A stretch of 53,245 nucleotides of DNA from Clostridia bacterium (lineage in GTDB: Bacteria; Bacillota; Clostridia; Christensenellales; Aristaeellaceae). How positions within the stretch are numbered: the first letter of the stretch is position 1; every line of letters starts with the position of its first letter. Location: the NCBI GenBank assembly GCA_017464305.1, contig JAFUDS010000025.1, forward strand, positions 1 through 53,245, given 5' to 3'. Both the position numbers and the translations under genes were made by a program. Positions 1 through 8,448 of the stretch are shown here, in pieces. The notes beneath the pieces were generated by a model. That model was not told the origin of the DNA and did not search any database. It saw only the letters and a list, made by a program, of their open reading frames with translations.

Positions 1-8
1 ATGTTTCA

Positions 9-152
9 CTCAGGGGCCCTTGGAAGACGTCGGCACTTAGCGGGTGGCGAGCGCGCACGCGCGAAGGCAGCCGCTTTGTGCCGCTACGTCTGGAACGGAG
101 GCGCGAGCCGTGCCCCGGAGGGGAACTCCCGCGCGCTTACGACTAAACAGTT
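9..152 (+). ncRNA. candidate structured RNA or cis-element, copy A (purD leader)
   Basis: This non-coding leader of purD is closely similar to 24931-25059 (copy B), including flanking words such as TCCCGCGCGC. Visible pairings: P1 9-17 with 112-120 (one mismatch); P2 AGACGT (25-30) with ACGTCT (86-91), continued by CGGCAC (31-36) with GTGCCG (78-83); an apical stem AGCGG (39-43) with CCGCT (71-75); and a short hairpin at 95-111 with a bulged GGA and a GCGA (GNRA) loop. A further hairpin, GACT-AAAC-AGTT, follows at 141-152. The P1 pair G16-C113 is A-T in copy B, and the GNRA loop changes sequence while staying GNRA, as expected for a selected RNA fold. The 3' strand of P1 (GGAG, 117-120) can instead pair with CTCC at 126-129. 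I match it to no known riboswitch class. It could also be a structured intergenic repeat without a regulatory role. Confidence 0.5.
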
Positions 153-172
153 TACGAAAAGGAGCAAAATCC

Positions 173-1441
173 ATGAAAATTATCGTCGTTGGCAGCGGCG
201 GCCGCGAGCACGCCATCATCAAGAAATTAAAGGAAAGCCCGAAGGTTTCAGAAATCTTTGCCCTGCCGGGCAACGGCGGCATCGCTGCGGACGCCACCTG
301 CGTGGATATCTCCGCCATGGACATCCCCGCCATCGTCCGCTTCGCGAAGGAAAACGCCATCGATTACGCCGTGGTGGCGCCGGACGATCCCCTGGTGGCG
401 GGCTGCGTGGACGCACTGGAGGCGGAGGGGATTCCCTGCTTCGGCCCCCGGGCCAATGCCGCCATTATCGAGGGCAGCAAGGTCTTTGCCAAGAACCTGA
501 TGAAGCAATACGGCATCCCCACCGCCCGCTATGAAACCTTCGACGACGCGGAGGCGGCCCTCAAGTATCTGGAAACTGCCCCCATTCCCACCGTCATCAA
601 GGCGGACGGCCTGGCTCTGGGCAAGGGGGTCATCATCGCTGCCACCCGGGAGGAAGCGAAGCAGGCCGTCATCGGCATGATGCGGGAAGGCCAGTTCGGC
701 AAGAGCGGGGAGCGGGTCGTAATCGAGGAATTCCTCACCGGGCCGGAGGTCTCCGTGCTCAGCTTTACCGACGGCCAGACCGTGGTCCCCATGGTCAGCT
801 CCATGGATCATAAGCGGGCCGGGGACGGGGATACAGGTCTGAACACCGGCGGCATGGGCACCATCGCCCCCAATCCCTATTACACGGAGGAGGTGGCTGC
901 CCGGTGCATGGAGGAAATCTTCCTCCCCACCATTCGGGCCATGGCCAAGGAAGGCCGCTCCTTCAAGGGCTGTCTGTATTTCGGCCTCATGATTACCCCC
1001 GATGGCCCGAAGGTCATTGAGTATAATTGCCGCTTTGGTGATCCGGAAACCCAGGTGGTGTTGCCCCTGCTGGAGGGCGACCTGCTGGAAATCATGCAGG
1101 CCGTAACGGAGGAGCGGCTGGCGGAGACGCCTGTCCGATTCTCGGAGGGAGCTGCCGCCTGCGTCATCATGGCTTCGGAAGGCTATCCCGTGGCCTATGG
1201 AAAGGGCTATGAAATCACCATCCCCGAGGAAGCGCTGCCCCATGTGTACGTGGCGGGAGCGAATCGTCAGGGGGACAAGCTGGTCACCAGCGGCGGCCGG
1301 GTGCTGGGCGTCACTGCCGTGGCGGAGGATCTGCCCCAGGCCCTGAAGCAGGCCTATGCCCTGGTGGATACCATTCATTTTGATCATGCCTTCTATCGCC
1401 GGGATATCGGCGCGAGAGCTTTGAAAGCGGTGGAGAAATAA
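173..1441 (+). CDS. purD: phosphoribosylamine--glycine ligase
   Basis: GAR synthetase, the second step of de novo purine synthesis: it joins glycine to 5-phosphoribosylamine using ATP in the cytosol. The 422-residue product has the normal family length. It begins with the PurD N-domain signature MKIIVVGSGGREHAI and has the PGNGG loop near residue 29. An ATP-grasp fold follows, with the metal/nucleotide motif NCRFGDPETQ near residue 285. The start at 173 is chosen because AAAAGGAG lies 8 nt upstream and the known N-terminus begins there; an upstream in-frame extension would read through the structured leader and is not family-like. purL starts 2 nt after the stop, so the two are probably co-transcribed. 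If the leader RNA is a switch, this is the operon it would control. Confidence 0.97.
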   Translation: MKIIVVGSGGREHAIIKKLKESPKVSEIFALPGNGGIAADATCVDISAMDIPAIVRFAKENAIDYAVVAPDDPLVAGCVDALEAEGIPCFGPRANAAIIEGSKVFAKNLMKQYGIPTARYETFDDAEAALKYLETAPIPTVIKADGLALGKGVIIAATREEAKQAVIGMMREGQFGKSGERVVIEEFLTGPEVSVLSFTDGQTVVPMVSSMDHKRAGDGDTGLNTGGMGTIAPNPYYTEEVAARCMEEIFLPTIRAMAKEGRSFKGCLYFGLMITPDGPKVIEYNCRFGDPETQVVLPLLEGDLLEIMQAVTEERLAETPVRFSEGAAACVIMASEGYPVAYGKGYEITIPEEALPHVYVAGANRQGDKLVTSGGRVLGVTAVAEDLPQALKQAYALVDTIHFDHAFYRRDIGARALKAVEK

Positions 1442-1443
1442 AG

Positions 1444-4400
1444 ATGGTTTACAGAATTTTTGTGGAAAAGAAGCCGGGCCTGGACCAGGAGGCCCGGGGC
1501 CTGTATAATGACGCGCGGACCTTCCTGGGCATTCAGCATCTGGAGAAGGTGCGGGAGCTGAACCGCTACGATGCGGAAAACATTGCGCCGGAGGTGTTCG
1601 AAACCGCTCGGCGGGAGGTGTTCTCCGAGCCCCAGTTGGACCTTACCTTCCCGGAGATCGATGGGGAGGGCGCTGCGGCCATCTTCGCCGTGGAATACCT
1701 GCCGGGGCAGTTTGACCAGCGGGCGGATTCCGCCGCCCAGTGCATCCAGATGCTGAGCCAGGGGCAGCGTCCCTTGATCCGCAGCGCCAAGGTCTATCTG
1801 CTGTATGGCGCCCTGACTCCGGAGGAGATCGACGCCATCAAGAAATACGTCATCAACCCCGTGGAGGCCCGGGAGGCCAGCTTGGAGAAGCCGGAAACCC
1901 TGGAAACCGTCTATGATCTGCCCAGCACCGTGGCCACCCTGGAGGGCTTCACGGCCCTGGACCGCCCGGCCCTGGAAAAGTTTGTGACGGACTATGGCCT
2001 GGCCATGGACGCGGACGACATCGCCTTCTGCCAGGAGTATTTCCGGACCGAGCGCCGGGATCCCACCATTACGGAGATCCGCATGCTGGACACCTACTGG
2101 AGCGACCATTGCCGGCATACCACCTTCCTGACGGAGATCGACGGCGTCCGCTTCCAGGATGAGACCCTGGAAAAGGCGTGGCAGAGATATCAGGAAACCC
2201 GGAAGGATCTGGGCCGGGAAGGGAAGCCCATTTGCCTCATGGACCTGGCTACCATCGCCGCCAAGGCCCTGAAGCGCCAGGGCAAGCTGGGAAAGCTGGA
2301 TGAATCAGAGGAAATCAACGCCTGCACGGTGAAGATGGAAATCGAGCGGGACGGGGTCAAGGAGCCCTGGCTGCTCTTGTTTAAGAACGAAACTCATAAC
2401 CACCCGACGGAGATCGAGCCCTTCGGCGGCGCGGCCACCTGCATCGGCGGCGCCATTCGGGACCCCCTGTCCGGACGGGCCTATGTCTACGGGGCCATGC
2501 GGGTCACTGGCGCGGCGGATCCCACCAAGCCCGTGGCAGAGACCATCCCCGGCAAGCTGCCCCAGCGGAAGCTGGTCACCACCGCCGCGGCGGGCTATTC
2601 CTCCTATGGCAATCAGATCGGCCTGGCCACGGGCATCGTGGATGAAATCTATCATCCGGGCTATGCGGCCAAGCGGATGGAAATCGGCGCGGTCATCGCC
2701 GCCGCGCCCCAGGAAAACGTCCGCCGGGAGCGGCCTGCCCCGGGGGATGTGGTCATTCTGCTGGGCGGCGCCACCGGCCGGGACGGCATCGGCGGGGCCA
2801 CGGGATCCTCCAAGGCCCATAATGCCCACAGCGTGGAAACCTGCGGCGCGGAGGTCCAGAAGGGCAATGCCCCGGAGGAGCGGAAGCTGCAGCGGCTGTT
2901 CCGCAATCCTGCGGCCACCCGGCTCATCAAGCGGTGCAACGATTTCGGCGCCGGCGGCGTCTCCGTGGCTATCGGCGAATTGGCGGACGGGCTGGAGATC
3001 GATCTGAACCGGGTGCCGAAGAAATACGAGGGCCTGGACGGCACGGAGCTGGCTATCTCTGAGAGCCAGGAGCGCATGGCCGTCGTGGTGGCTCCGGAGG
3101 ACGCGGAAGCCTTCCTGGCCCTGGCGGAGCGGGAAAACCTGCAGGCCACCCCTGTGGCGGAGGTCAAAGCGGAACCCCGACTGCGGATGAATTGGAATGG
3201 AAAGACCATCGTGGATATCAGCCGGGATTTCCTGAACAGCAATGGCGCCCCGAAGCATATTGAGATTACCCCCGAGGCCTCCCAGTCTGCGGGGGCGGAA
3301 ACCGCAGAGGAAGGTGCTTTCGCGGACCGGATGCGCCGCTTGGCGGGCAGCCTGGATTTCTGCTCCCGGCAGGGGCTGTCCGAGCGGTTTGATTCCACCA
3401 TCGGGGCCGGTACCGTGCTGATGCCCTTCGGCGGGGAATATCAGCTGACGCCCATTCAGGCCATGGTGCAAAAGGTGAGTCTGGAAAAGGGAAATACCGA
3501 TGATTGCACCCTCATGGCCTGGGGCTATGACCCGCAGCTGACCAGCCGCAGCCCATACCATGGGGCCTATCTGGCGGTGGTGGACAGCGTTTCCAAGCTC
3601 ATCGCCGCCGGCGCGTCCTTCGAGGATGTATACCTGACCTTCCAGGAATATTTTGAAAAGCCCGGCGCTGACGGCAAGCGCTGGGGCAAGCCTCTGGCGG
3701 CCCTGCTGGGCGCCTTTGAGGCCCAGATGAACCTGGGCATCGCCGCCATCGGCGGCAAGGACTCCATGTCCGGCTCCTTTGAGGATCTGGACGTGCCCCC
3801 GACCCTGGTTTCCTTCGCCGTCACCACGGGGAAAACCGGCGAGATCATCTCTCCCGAGCTGAAGCAGCCCGGCCATCCCCTGGTGGTGCTGGAGCCGGAA
3901 AGGGACGCCCAGGGCCTGCCGAAGACGGAAAGCCTGCTGGCCCTCTATGCCCAGATTACGGCCCTGATCCGGGCGGGCAAGATCGTCTCCTGCCGGGCCA
4001 TGGAAATCGGCGGTCCCGCTGGCAGCGCTCTGAAGATGGCCTTCGGCAACGGGCTGGGGATATCCTTTGAGGAGGGCTGGACCCTGGCGGAGCTGCTGGA
4101 TTGCCAGTATGGCTCCTTCGTGGCGGAGCTGAGCGAGGAGCTGGATATTGGCCGCCGGCTGGGCCGGGTCCATGGCGGCAGCCATCCCAGCCTGATCTGG
4201 CGGGGAGAGACGGTTTCCCTGGCGGAGGTCTATCGGGAATATCACCAGACCCTGGAGCGGGTGTATCCCACCCTGAACCCGGAATGGGACGAGGAAGCCC
4301 GCCGGCAGGCGGACCCCTGCGGCGCCCAGACCCGGGAAGCGGATCGGGCGGAAGCCTTCTGTCATCAGGCGAAGGAATGGAAGGCCCCGGCGGTGCGGGT

Positions 4401-5202
4401 AGCGAAGCCGAAGGTGCTGATTCCCGCCTTCCCCGGCACCAACTGTGAATACGATAGCGCCCGGGCCGTGGAAGCGGCGGGAGCCGAGGCAGAGATTTTC
4501 GTCGTTCGGAATCGGACCGCAGAGGAAATTGTCCGCAGCGCGGAGCAGTTCGCCAGCAAGGTGGGTGACAGCCAAATCATCTTCATCCCCGGCGGCTTCT
4601 CTGGCGGCGACGAGCCGGACGGCAGCGCCAAGCTGATCACCGCCTTCTTCCGGAACCCGGCGGTGAAGGATAGCGTAACGGAGCTGCTGGAGCGGCGGGA
4701 TGGCCTCATGTGCGGCATCTGTAATGGCTTCCAGGCCCTGATCAAGCTGGGCCTGGTACCCTATGGCAAGATTCTGGAGACGGACGAGCATTGCCCGACC
4801 CTGACCTATAACACCATCGGTCGGCATCAGAGCCGCATCGTGCGGACCCGGGTGGCCAGCAATCTGAGCCCCTGGCTGCGGGAGGCGGAGCTGGGCGGCA
4901 TCTACAGCGTGCCCATCAGCCACGGCGAAGGCAGATTCCTGGCGGAGGAGAGCCTGATTCAGCAGCTGAAGGAAAATGGCCAGATCGCCACCCAGTATGT
5001 GGACCTGGCGGGGAACCCCACCACGGATATTCGCTATAATCCCAATGGTTCCATCGCCGCCATCGAGGGCATTACCAGCCCGGATGGCCGGGTCTTCGGC
5101 AAGATGGGCCACAGCGAGCGGGTCGGGAAGGATCTGTATAAGAACGTACCCGGCAATTACGACATCCGCATGTTCGCCTCTGCGGTGAAGTATTTTAAGT
5201 AA
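1444..5202 (+). CDS. purL: phosphoribosylformylglycinamidine synthase, single-chain
   Basis: FGAM synthase, the fourth step of purine synthesis: FGAR, glutamine and ATP give FGAM. This is the large one-chain form (1,252 residues) rather than the PurS/PurL/PurQ complex. An N-terminal PurS-like region is followed by two AIRS-type synthetase halves: HNHPTEIEPFGGAATC near residue 318, and GGKDSMSGSFEDLDVPPT near 775. The C-terminal class I glutaminase domain starts at FPGTNCEYDSARA near 995. It has the nucleophilic cysteine in CGICNGFQAL near 1090 and the catalytic His/Glu in ISHGEGRF near 1160. It lies 2 nt downstream of purD, with a GGAG site inside the purD end. A chain slightly shorter than the proteobacterial form is usual for Clostridia. 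Confidence 0.97.
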   Translation: MVYRIFVEKKPGLDQEARGLYNDARTFLGIQHLEKVRELNRYDAENIAPEVFETARREVFSEPQLDLTFPEIDGEGAAAIFAVEYLPGQFDQRADSAAQCIQMLSQGQRPLIRSAKVYLLYGALTPEEIDAIKKYVINPVEAREASLEKPETLETVYDLPSTVATLEGFTALDRPALEKFVTDYGLAMDADDIAFCQEYFRTERRDPTITEIRMLDTYWSDHCRHTTFLTEIDGVRFQDETLEKAWQRYQETRKDLGREGKPICLMDLATIAAKALKRQGKLGKLDESEEINACTVKMEIERDGVKEPWLLLFKNETHNHPTEIEPFGGAATCIGGAIRDPLSGRAYVYGAMRVTGAADPTKPVAETIPGKLPQRKLVTTAAAGYSSYGNQIGLATGIVDEIYHPGYAAKRMEIGAVIAAAPQENVRRERPAPGDVVILLGGATGRDGIGGATGSSKAHNAHSVETCGAEVQKGNAPEERKLQRLFRNPAATRLIKRCNDFGAGGVSVAIGELADGLEIDLNRVPKKYEGLDGTELAISESQERMAVVVAPEDAEAFLALAERENLQATPVAEVKAEPRLRMNWNGKTIVDISRDFLNSNGAPKHIEITPEASQSAGAETAEEGAFADRMRRLAGSLDFCSRQGLSERFDSTIGAGTVLMPFGGEYQLTPIQAMVQKVSLEKGNTDDCTLMAWGYDPQLTSRSPYHGAYLAVVDSVSKLIAAGASFEDVYLTFQEYFEKPGADGKRWGKPLAALLGAFEAQMNLGIAAIGGKDSMSGSFEDLDVPPTLVSFAVTTGKTGEIISPELKQPGHPLVVLEPERDAQGLPKTESLLALYAQITALIRAGKIVSCRAMEIGGPAGSALKMAFGNGLGISFEEGWTLAELLDCQYGSFVAELSEELDIGRRLGRVHGGSHPSLIWRGETVSLAEVYREYHQTLERVYPTLNPEWDEEARRQADPCGAQTREADRAEAFCHQAKEWKAPAVRVAKPKVLIPAFPGTNCEYDSARAVEAAGAEAEIFVVRNRTAEEIVRSAEQFASKVGDSQIIFIPGGFSGGDEPDGSAKLITAFFRNPAVKDSVTELLERRDGLMCGICNGFQALIKLGLVPYGKILETDEHCPTLTYNTIGRHQSRIVRTRVASNLSPWLREAELGGIYSVPISHGEGRFLAEESLIQQLKENGQIATQYVDLAGNPTTDIRYNPNGSIAAIEGITSPDGRVFGKMGHSERVGKDLYKNVPGNYDIRMFASAVKYFK

Positions 5203-5339
5203 GAATAAAGGAGTCCCCGCAGAGCGGAATATATATCACAAAGCTTTTCCCGCGGAGCGGGGAAAGCAACTAAAAATGCTCCCCCGCGAAGCGGGGGAGT
5301 ATAAACCTCAAGGACTTCTCATGAAAAACAAGCAAGAAA
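5203..5339 (+). repeat. purL-fhs gap with GC-rich hairpins
   Basis: Three related palindromes stand in a row: TCCCCGCAGAGCGGA, TTTCCCGCGGAGCGGGGAAA and CTCCCCCGCGAAGCGGGGGA. The last two are strong hairpins with GGA or GAA triloops. They belong to the same family as the three units at 17275-17491. They could act as weak terminators or mRNA stabilisers between purL and fhs, but none is followed by a clear T-run, so read-through into fhs is likely. An AAGGAGC ribosome binding site for fhs follows. Confidence 0.7.
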
Positions 5340-5351
5340 AAAGGAGCCCCT

Positions 5352-7028
5352 ATGACATATAAATCCGATATTGAAATCGCTCAGGAATGTCAGATGCAGC
5401 CCATTCAGGAGATCGCCCGCCGGGCTCATATCGACGAAAAATATCTCGAACAGTATGGCCGCTATAAGGCGAAGGTGGATCCCACCCTGCTGAAGGAAAC
5501 GGATCGCCCGGATGGCAAGCTGGTGCTGGTCACAGCCATTACTCCCACCCCGGCGGGGGAGGGCAAAACCACCACCACCATCGGCCTGGCGGATGGATTG
5601 CGCCGCATCGGCAAGGATGTCACCGTGGCCCTGCGGGAGCCCTCCCTGGGGCCGGTGTTCGGCGTCAAGGGCGGCGCTGCCGGCGGCGGATATGCCCAGG
5701 TGGTGCCCATGGAGGATATCAACCTGCATTTCACTGGGGATTTCCATGCCATCGGCGCGGCCAATAACCTGCTGGCGGCCATGCTGGATAACCACATTCA
5801 GCAGGGGAACAGCTTGGGTATCGATCCCCGGCGGATCACCTGGAAGCGCTGCGTGGATATGAACGATCGGCAGCTGCGGTTCATTACGGATGGCTTGGGT
5901 GGGCGCATCAACGGTACCCCTCGGGAGGATGGCTTCGATATCACCGTGGCCAGCGAAATCATGGCCGTGTTCTGCCTCGCCACCTCCATCACGGACCTGA
6001 AGGAGCGTCTGAGCCGGATCATCGTCGGCTATACCTATGACGAAAAGCCTGTCACCGCTCGGGACCTGAAGGCCGTCGGCGCTATGACGGCCCTGCTGAA
6101 GGATGCCCTGAAGCCCAACCTGGTCCAGACCCTGGAGGGAACCCCTGCTTTCGTCCATGGCGGGCCCTTTGCCAACATTGCTCATGGATGCAACAGCGTC
6201 ATGGCCACTCGCCTGGCCCTGAAGATGGGGGATTATACCGTAACCGAGGCCGGCTTCGGCGCGGACCTGGGGGCGGAAAAATTCCTGGATATCAAGTGCC
6301 GCATGGCGGGGTTGACACCGGACGCTGTGGTCGTGGTGGCCACCGTTCGCGCCCTGAAGATGCATGGCGGGCTGGATAAGAAGGAGCTGGCAACGGAGGA
6401 TCTGGCCGCCCTGGAGCGGGGCGTGCCGAATCTGCTGCGCCATGTGAGCAACATCAAGAATGTATATCATCTGCCCTGCGTCGTGGCGGTGAACCGTTTC
6501 CCCACCGACACGGATGCGGAGATCGATTTCATCATCGCCAAGTGCCGGGAGCTGGGGGTCAATACCGTGCTGTCTACCGTGTGGGCGGAGGGCGGCAAGG
6601 GCGGCGAAGCCCTGGCCCGTGAAGTGGTCCGCCTCTGCGAGGAAGAGCAGGGGAACTTCACCTTCTCCTACGAGCTGGACGGCACCATCGAGGAGAAGAT
6701 CGAGGCCGTGGTCCGGAAGATCTATGGCGGCAAGGGCATCAATATTCTGCCCGGGGCAAAGAAGCAGATCGACCAATTGACAAAGCTGGGCTTCGACCAT
6801 GTGCCGGTGTGCATCGCCAAAACCCAGTATAGCTTCAGCGACGATCCCACCCTGCTGGGCGCGCCGGCGGATTTCGTGGTGACGATCAAGAACGTGAAGG
6901 TCTCCGCCGGAGCGGGCTTCATCGTCGTCCTGACCGGCGACATCATGACCATGCCCGGCCTGCCGAAGGTGCCCGCCGCGGAAAAGATCGATGTGGACGA
7001 GAATGGAAAGATTATTGGATTGTTCTAA
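5352..7028 (+). CDS. fhs: formate--tetrahydrofolate ligase
   Basis: Formyl-THF synthetase activates formate with ATP to make 10-formyl-THF, the one-carbon donor for purine rings and for fMet-tRNA. In acetogens it also serves the Wood-Ljungdahl pathway. The product has 558 residues, the normal length. The ATP-binding loop [16 protein letters not shown] is near residue 70. The conserved blocks [19 protein letters not shown] (near 97) and [12 protein letters not shown] (near 122) follow. The start is fixed by AAGGAGC 6 nt upstream. Its position after purD-purL, and the fmt gene at 13.8 kb, place it in a purine/one-carbon supply role. No other Wood-Ljungdahl gene is in this window, so acetogenesis cannot be inferred. 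Confidence 0.97.
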   Translation: MTYKSDIEIAQECQMQPIQEIARRAHIDEKYLEQYGRYKAKVDPTLLKETDRPDGKLVLVTAITPTPAGEGKTTTTIGLADGLRRIGKDVTVALREPSLGPVFGVKGGAAGGGYAQVVPMEDINLHFTGDFHAIGAANNLLAAMLDNHIQQGNSLGIDPRRITWKRCVDMNDRQLRFITDGLGGRINGTPREDGFDITVASEIMAVFCLATSITDLKERLSRIIVGYTYDEKPVTARDLKAVGAMTALLKDALKPNLVQTLEGTPAFVHGGPFANIAHGCNSVMATRLALKMGDYTVTEAGFGADLGAEKFLDIKCRMAGLTPDAVVVVATVRALKMHGGLDKKELATEDLAALERGVPNLLRHVSNIKNVYHLPCVVAVNRFPTDTDAEIDFIIAKCRELGVNTVLSTVWAEGGKGGEALAREVVRLCEEEQGNFTFSYELDGTIEEKIEAVVRKIYGGKGINILPGAKKQIDQLTKLGFDHVPVCIAKTQYSFSDDPTLLGAPADFVVTIKNVKVSAGAGFIVVLTGDIMTMPGLPKVPAAEKIDVDENGKIIGLF

Positions 7029-7040
7029 AATAGAAAAATT

Positions 7041-8111
7041 CTAGGCTCCGGAGGAATTCCGGAGCTTTCTTCTTACCCGCCGAATATGCCGCTCGAAATC
7101 TCCGCTGTCAATCAACTCCGCCAAAACCGATTGCTCGAAAGCTGGCACGGTGCAGGAATAGAATCCCACCCGCTGATGATACAGTGGCAGCAGCGTCCTT
7201 GGCAGTACCAGGTATCCTACCCGCATGGCGGAGGAAATGGTGCGGGAGAAGGTGTTCAGATAAATGACGTTCTCCTGGGTAGCTTGGGAGAACAAAGTAT
7301 CCATCGGCTTCCGCTGCACCGAAAACTCGCTTTCAAAATCATCCTCGATGATAATCCTGCCCGGCCCTTCACTCCATCGTAGGTATTCCGCCCGCTTGGA
7401 GGCGGAGGCAGTCACATCGCTGGGGTAGGATCGATAGGGGGAAATATGCAGCACGGAGGCCTCCGTGCGCCAGAGGGCTTCGGACTGTACGCCGTCCCGG
7501 GCCAGGGGCAGGGGATCCAGCATGATGCCCCGGGCGGAATATACCTGCTCGATCTTTTCGTAGGAGGGAAACTCAATCGCCCATCCCTTTTCCCATCCCA
7601 GCATCTCCGTCAGCAGCCCATAGAGATATTCCGTCCCCGCACCGATGACGATCTGCTCCGGGTCCGCCTGAATGCCCCGGCTGCGGGCCAGGTATCGGGA
7701 AAGGCTTTGCCGAAAGGAGAGCAGCCCCTGGTTCGGGGATTTCTGCAGCAGGGCTTCCCCCTGGTCCGCCAATACCTTGCGCATGGCCTTGGCCAGCACG
7801 GAGAAGGGAAACCCATCCACGTCCGCGGAGGAACGAAGCTCCGGCAGCTCTGTGTAGGAAGGCTCCGGCTCCTGCCCTCGTTGGAAGTCCTCCGCCGCCC
7901 GATAGGCTACGTAGCACCCGCTTCGTTCCCGAATGGCGAGATACCCCTCGTCTGCCAGCATCTCCAGGGCGTGGGCCACGGTAATGACGCTGACCCCGTT
8001 CTGCTCCGCCAGGGCCCGCTTCCCGGGCAATTTAGAACCATAAGGAAATCCCCCGGAAACAATCTCCCGGCGAAGCTTTTCATAGAGGGCCAGATAAGCA
8101 GGCTGGGACAT
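7041..8111 (-). CDS. MocR/GntR-type regulator with a degenerate, shortened aminotransferase domain
   Basis: Residues 1-70 are a GntR winged helix (YLALYEKLRREIVSGGFPYG, then VSVITVAHALEMLADEGYL). The rest resembles the fold-type I aminotransferase domain of MocR/PdxR/GabR regulators, with IIEDDFESEF and the NTFSRTISSAMRVGYLVLP segment. Two oddities stand out. The residue that is the PLP-binding lysine in the usual TFSK motif is arginine here. The chain stops at HIRRVRRKLRNSSGA, about 80-100 residues before the usual end, and its last codons lie inside the fhs terminator hairpin. The start at 8111 has AAAGGAG 8 nt upstream; the longer start at 8129 would place the ribosome binding site inside the gene. 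It may be a PLP-independent regulator or a decaying gene. The target is unknown; the divergent peptidase gene is one candidate. Confidence 0.85.
   Translation of the reverse strand: MSQPAYLALYEKLRREIVSGGFPYGSKLPGKRALAEQNGVSVITVAHALEMLADEGYLAIRERSGCYVAYRAAEDFQRGQEPEPSYTELPELRSSADVDGFPFSVLAKAMRKVLADQGEALLQKSPNQGLLSFRQSLSRYLARSRGIQADPEQIVIGAGTEYLYGLLTEMLGWEKGWAIEFPSYEKIEQVYSARGIMLDPLPLARDGVQSEALWRTEASVLHISPYRSYPSDVTASASKRAEYLRWSEGPGRIIIEDDFESEFSVQRKPMDTLFSQATQENVIYLNTFSRTISSAMRVGYLVLPRTLLPLYHQRVGFYSCTVPAFEQSVLAELIDSGDFERHIRRVRRKLRNSSGA
7045..7070. terminator. convergent terminator hairpin, fhs / mocR
   Basis: GCTCCGGA (7045-7052) and TCCGGAGC (7058-7065) form a perfect 8-bp stem with a 5-nt loop. 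TTTCTTCTT follows on the + strand and a T-rich stretch on the minus strand. It ends fhs and overlaps the last codons of the minus-strand regulator. Confidence 0.85.
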
Positions 8112-8143
8112 AAAAACTGCTCCTTTCAAGGCTGAAACTGATC

Positions 8144-8171
8144 ATCATAAAATTAGAACAATCAGAATCAA
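8144..8171 (-). promoter_or_regulatory. probable sigma-70 type promoter of the MocR-like gene
   Basis: On the minus strand TTGATT (8166-8171) and TATGAT (8144-8149) are separated by 16 nt, about 33 nt ahead of the start codon at 8111. The spacing is acceptable and the region is AT-rich compared with the genes. No expression evidence is available. Confidence 0.5.
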
Positions 8172-8448
8172 AAATATAACCAGAAAAGAGTATAATACGA
8201 AGAACTGAATATTTCAAACGCAGACTGCTGAAAGAAGCATGCGTTCGCCATTGCGCGAAGGCTTCGATTATGGTACGATACAGGCTGAAGGAGGGATCAT
8301 TCCGGTGAGATAAATAGAAATGTTGTGCAGGATGGGATCAGATATAGAGGAAATGAAGATGACAGCAGAAGAGAATATAGAGTGATTCATTGATTCTGAG
8401 CTATTGTTTTTGTGGGATCGAAAAACGAAAGAGAAAGAGGGATTTGAT
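8172..8448 (+). other. divergent intergenic region ahead of the peptidase
   Basis: This AT-rich stretch holds a good -10 hexamer TATAAT (8191-8196) but no convincing -35 at the matching distance. It could start the peptidase transcript and would then lie back to back with the regulator promoter. CGAAGCCTTCGCGCAATG-like imperfect dyads occur near 8240-8265. No coding region or known RNA is seen. Confidence 0.4.

Noticed and set aside
9-152. ZTP, THF, T-box, tmRNA or SRP RNA identity for the leader element
   Set aside because: The defining motifs of those RNAs (for example the T-box GGGTGG..ACCGCG word, the ZTP CCGCCTGGGC word, a CCA-ended tRNA-like part) are missing.
248-1387. 379-codon minus-strand frame opposite purD
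   Set aside because: Antisense shadow with no ribosome binding site and no recognisable motif.
2305-5112. 935-codon open frame on the minus strand opposite purL
   Set aside because: Its product is low-complexity and matches no family. It is the usual antisense by-product of GC-rich codon bias in a real purL gene.
5319-6800. 493-codon minus-strand frame opposite fhs
   Set aside because: Shadow of a well-conserved gene; composition is that of reversed codons.
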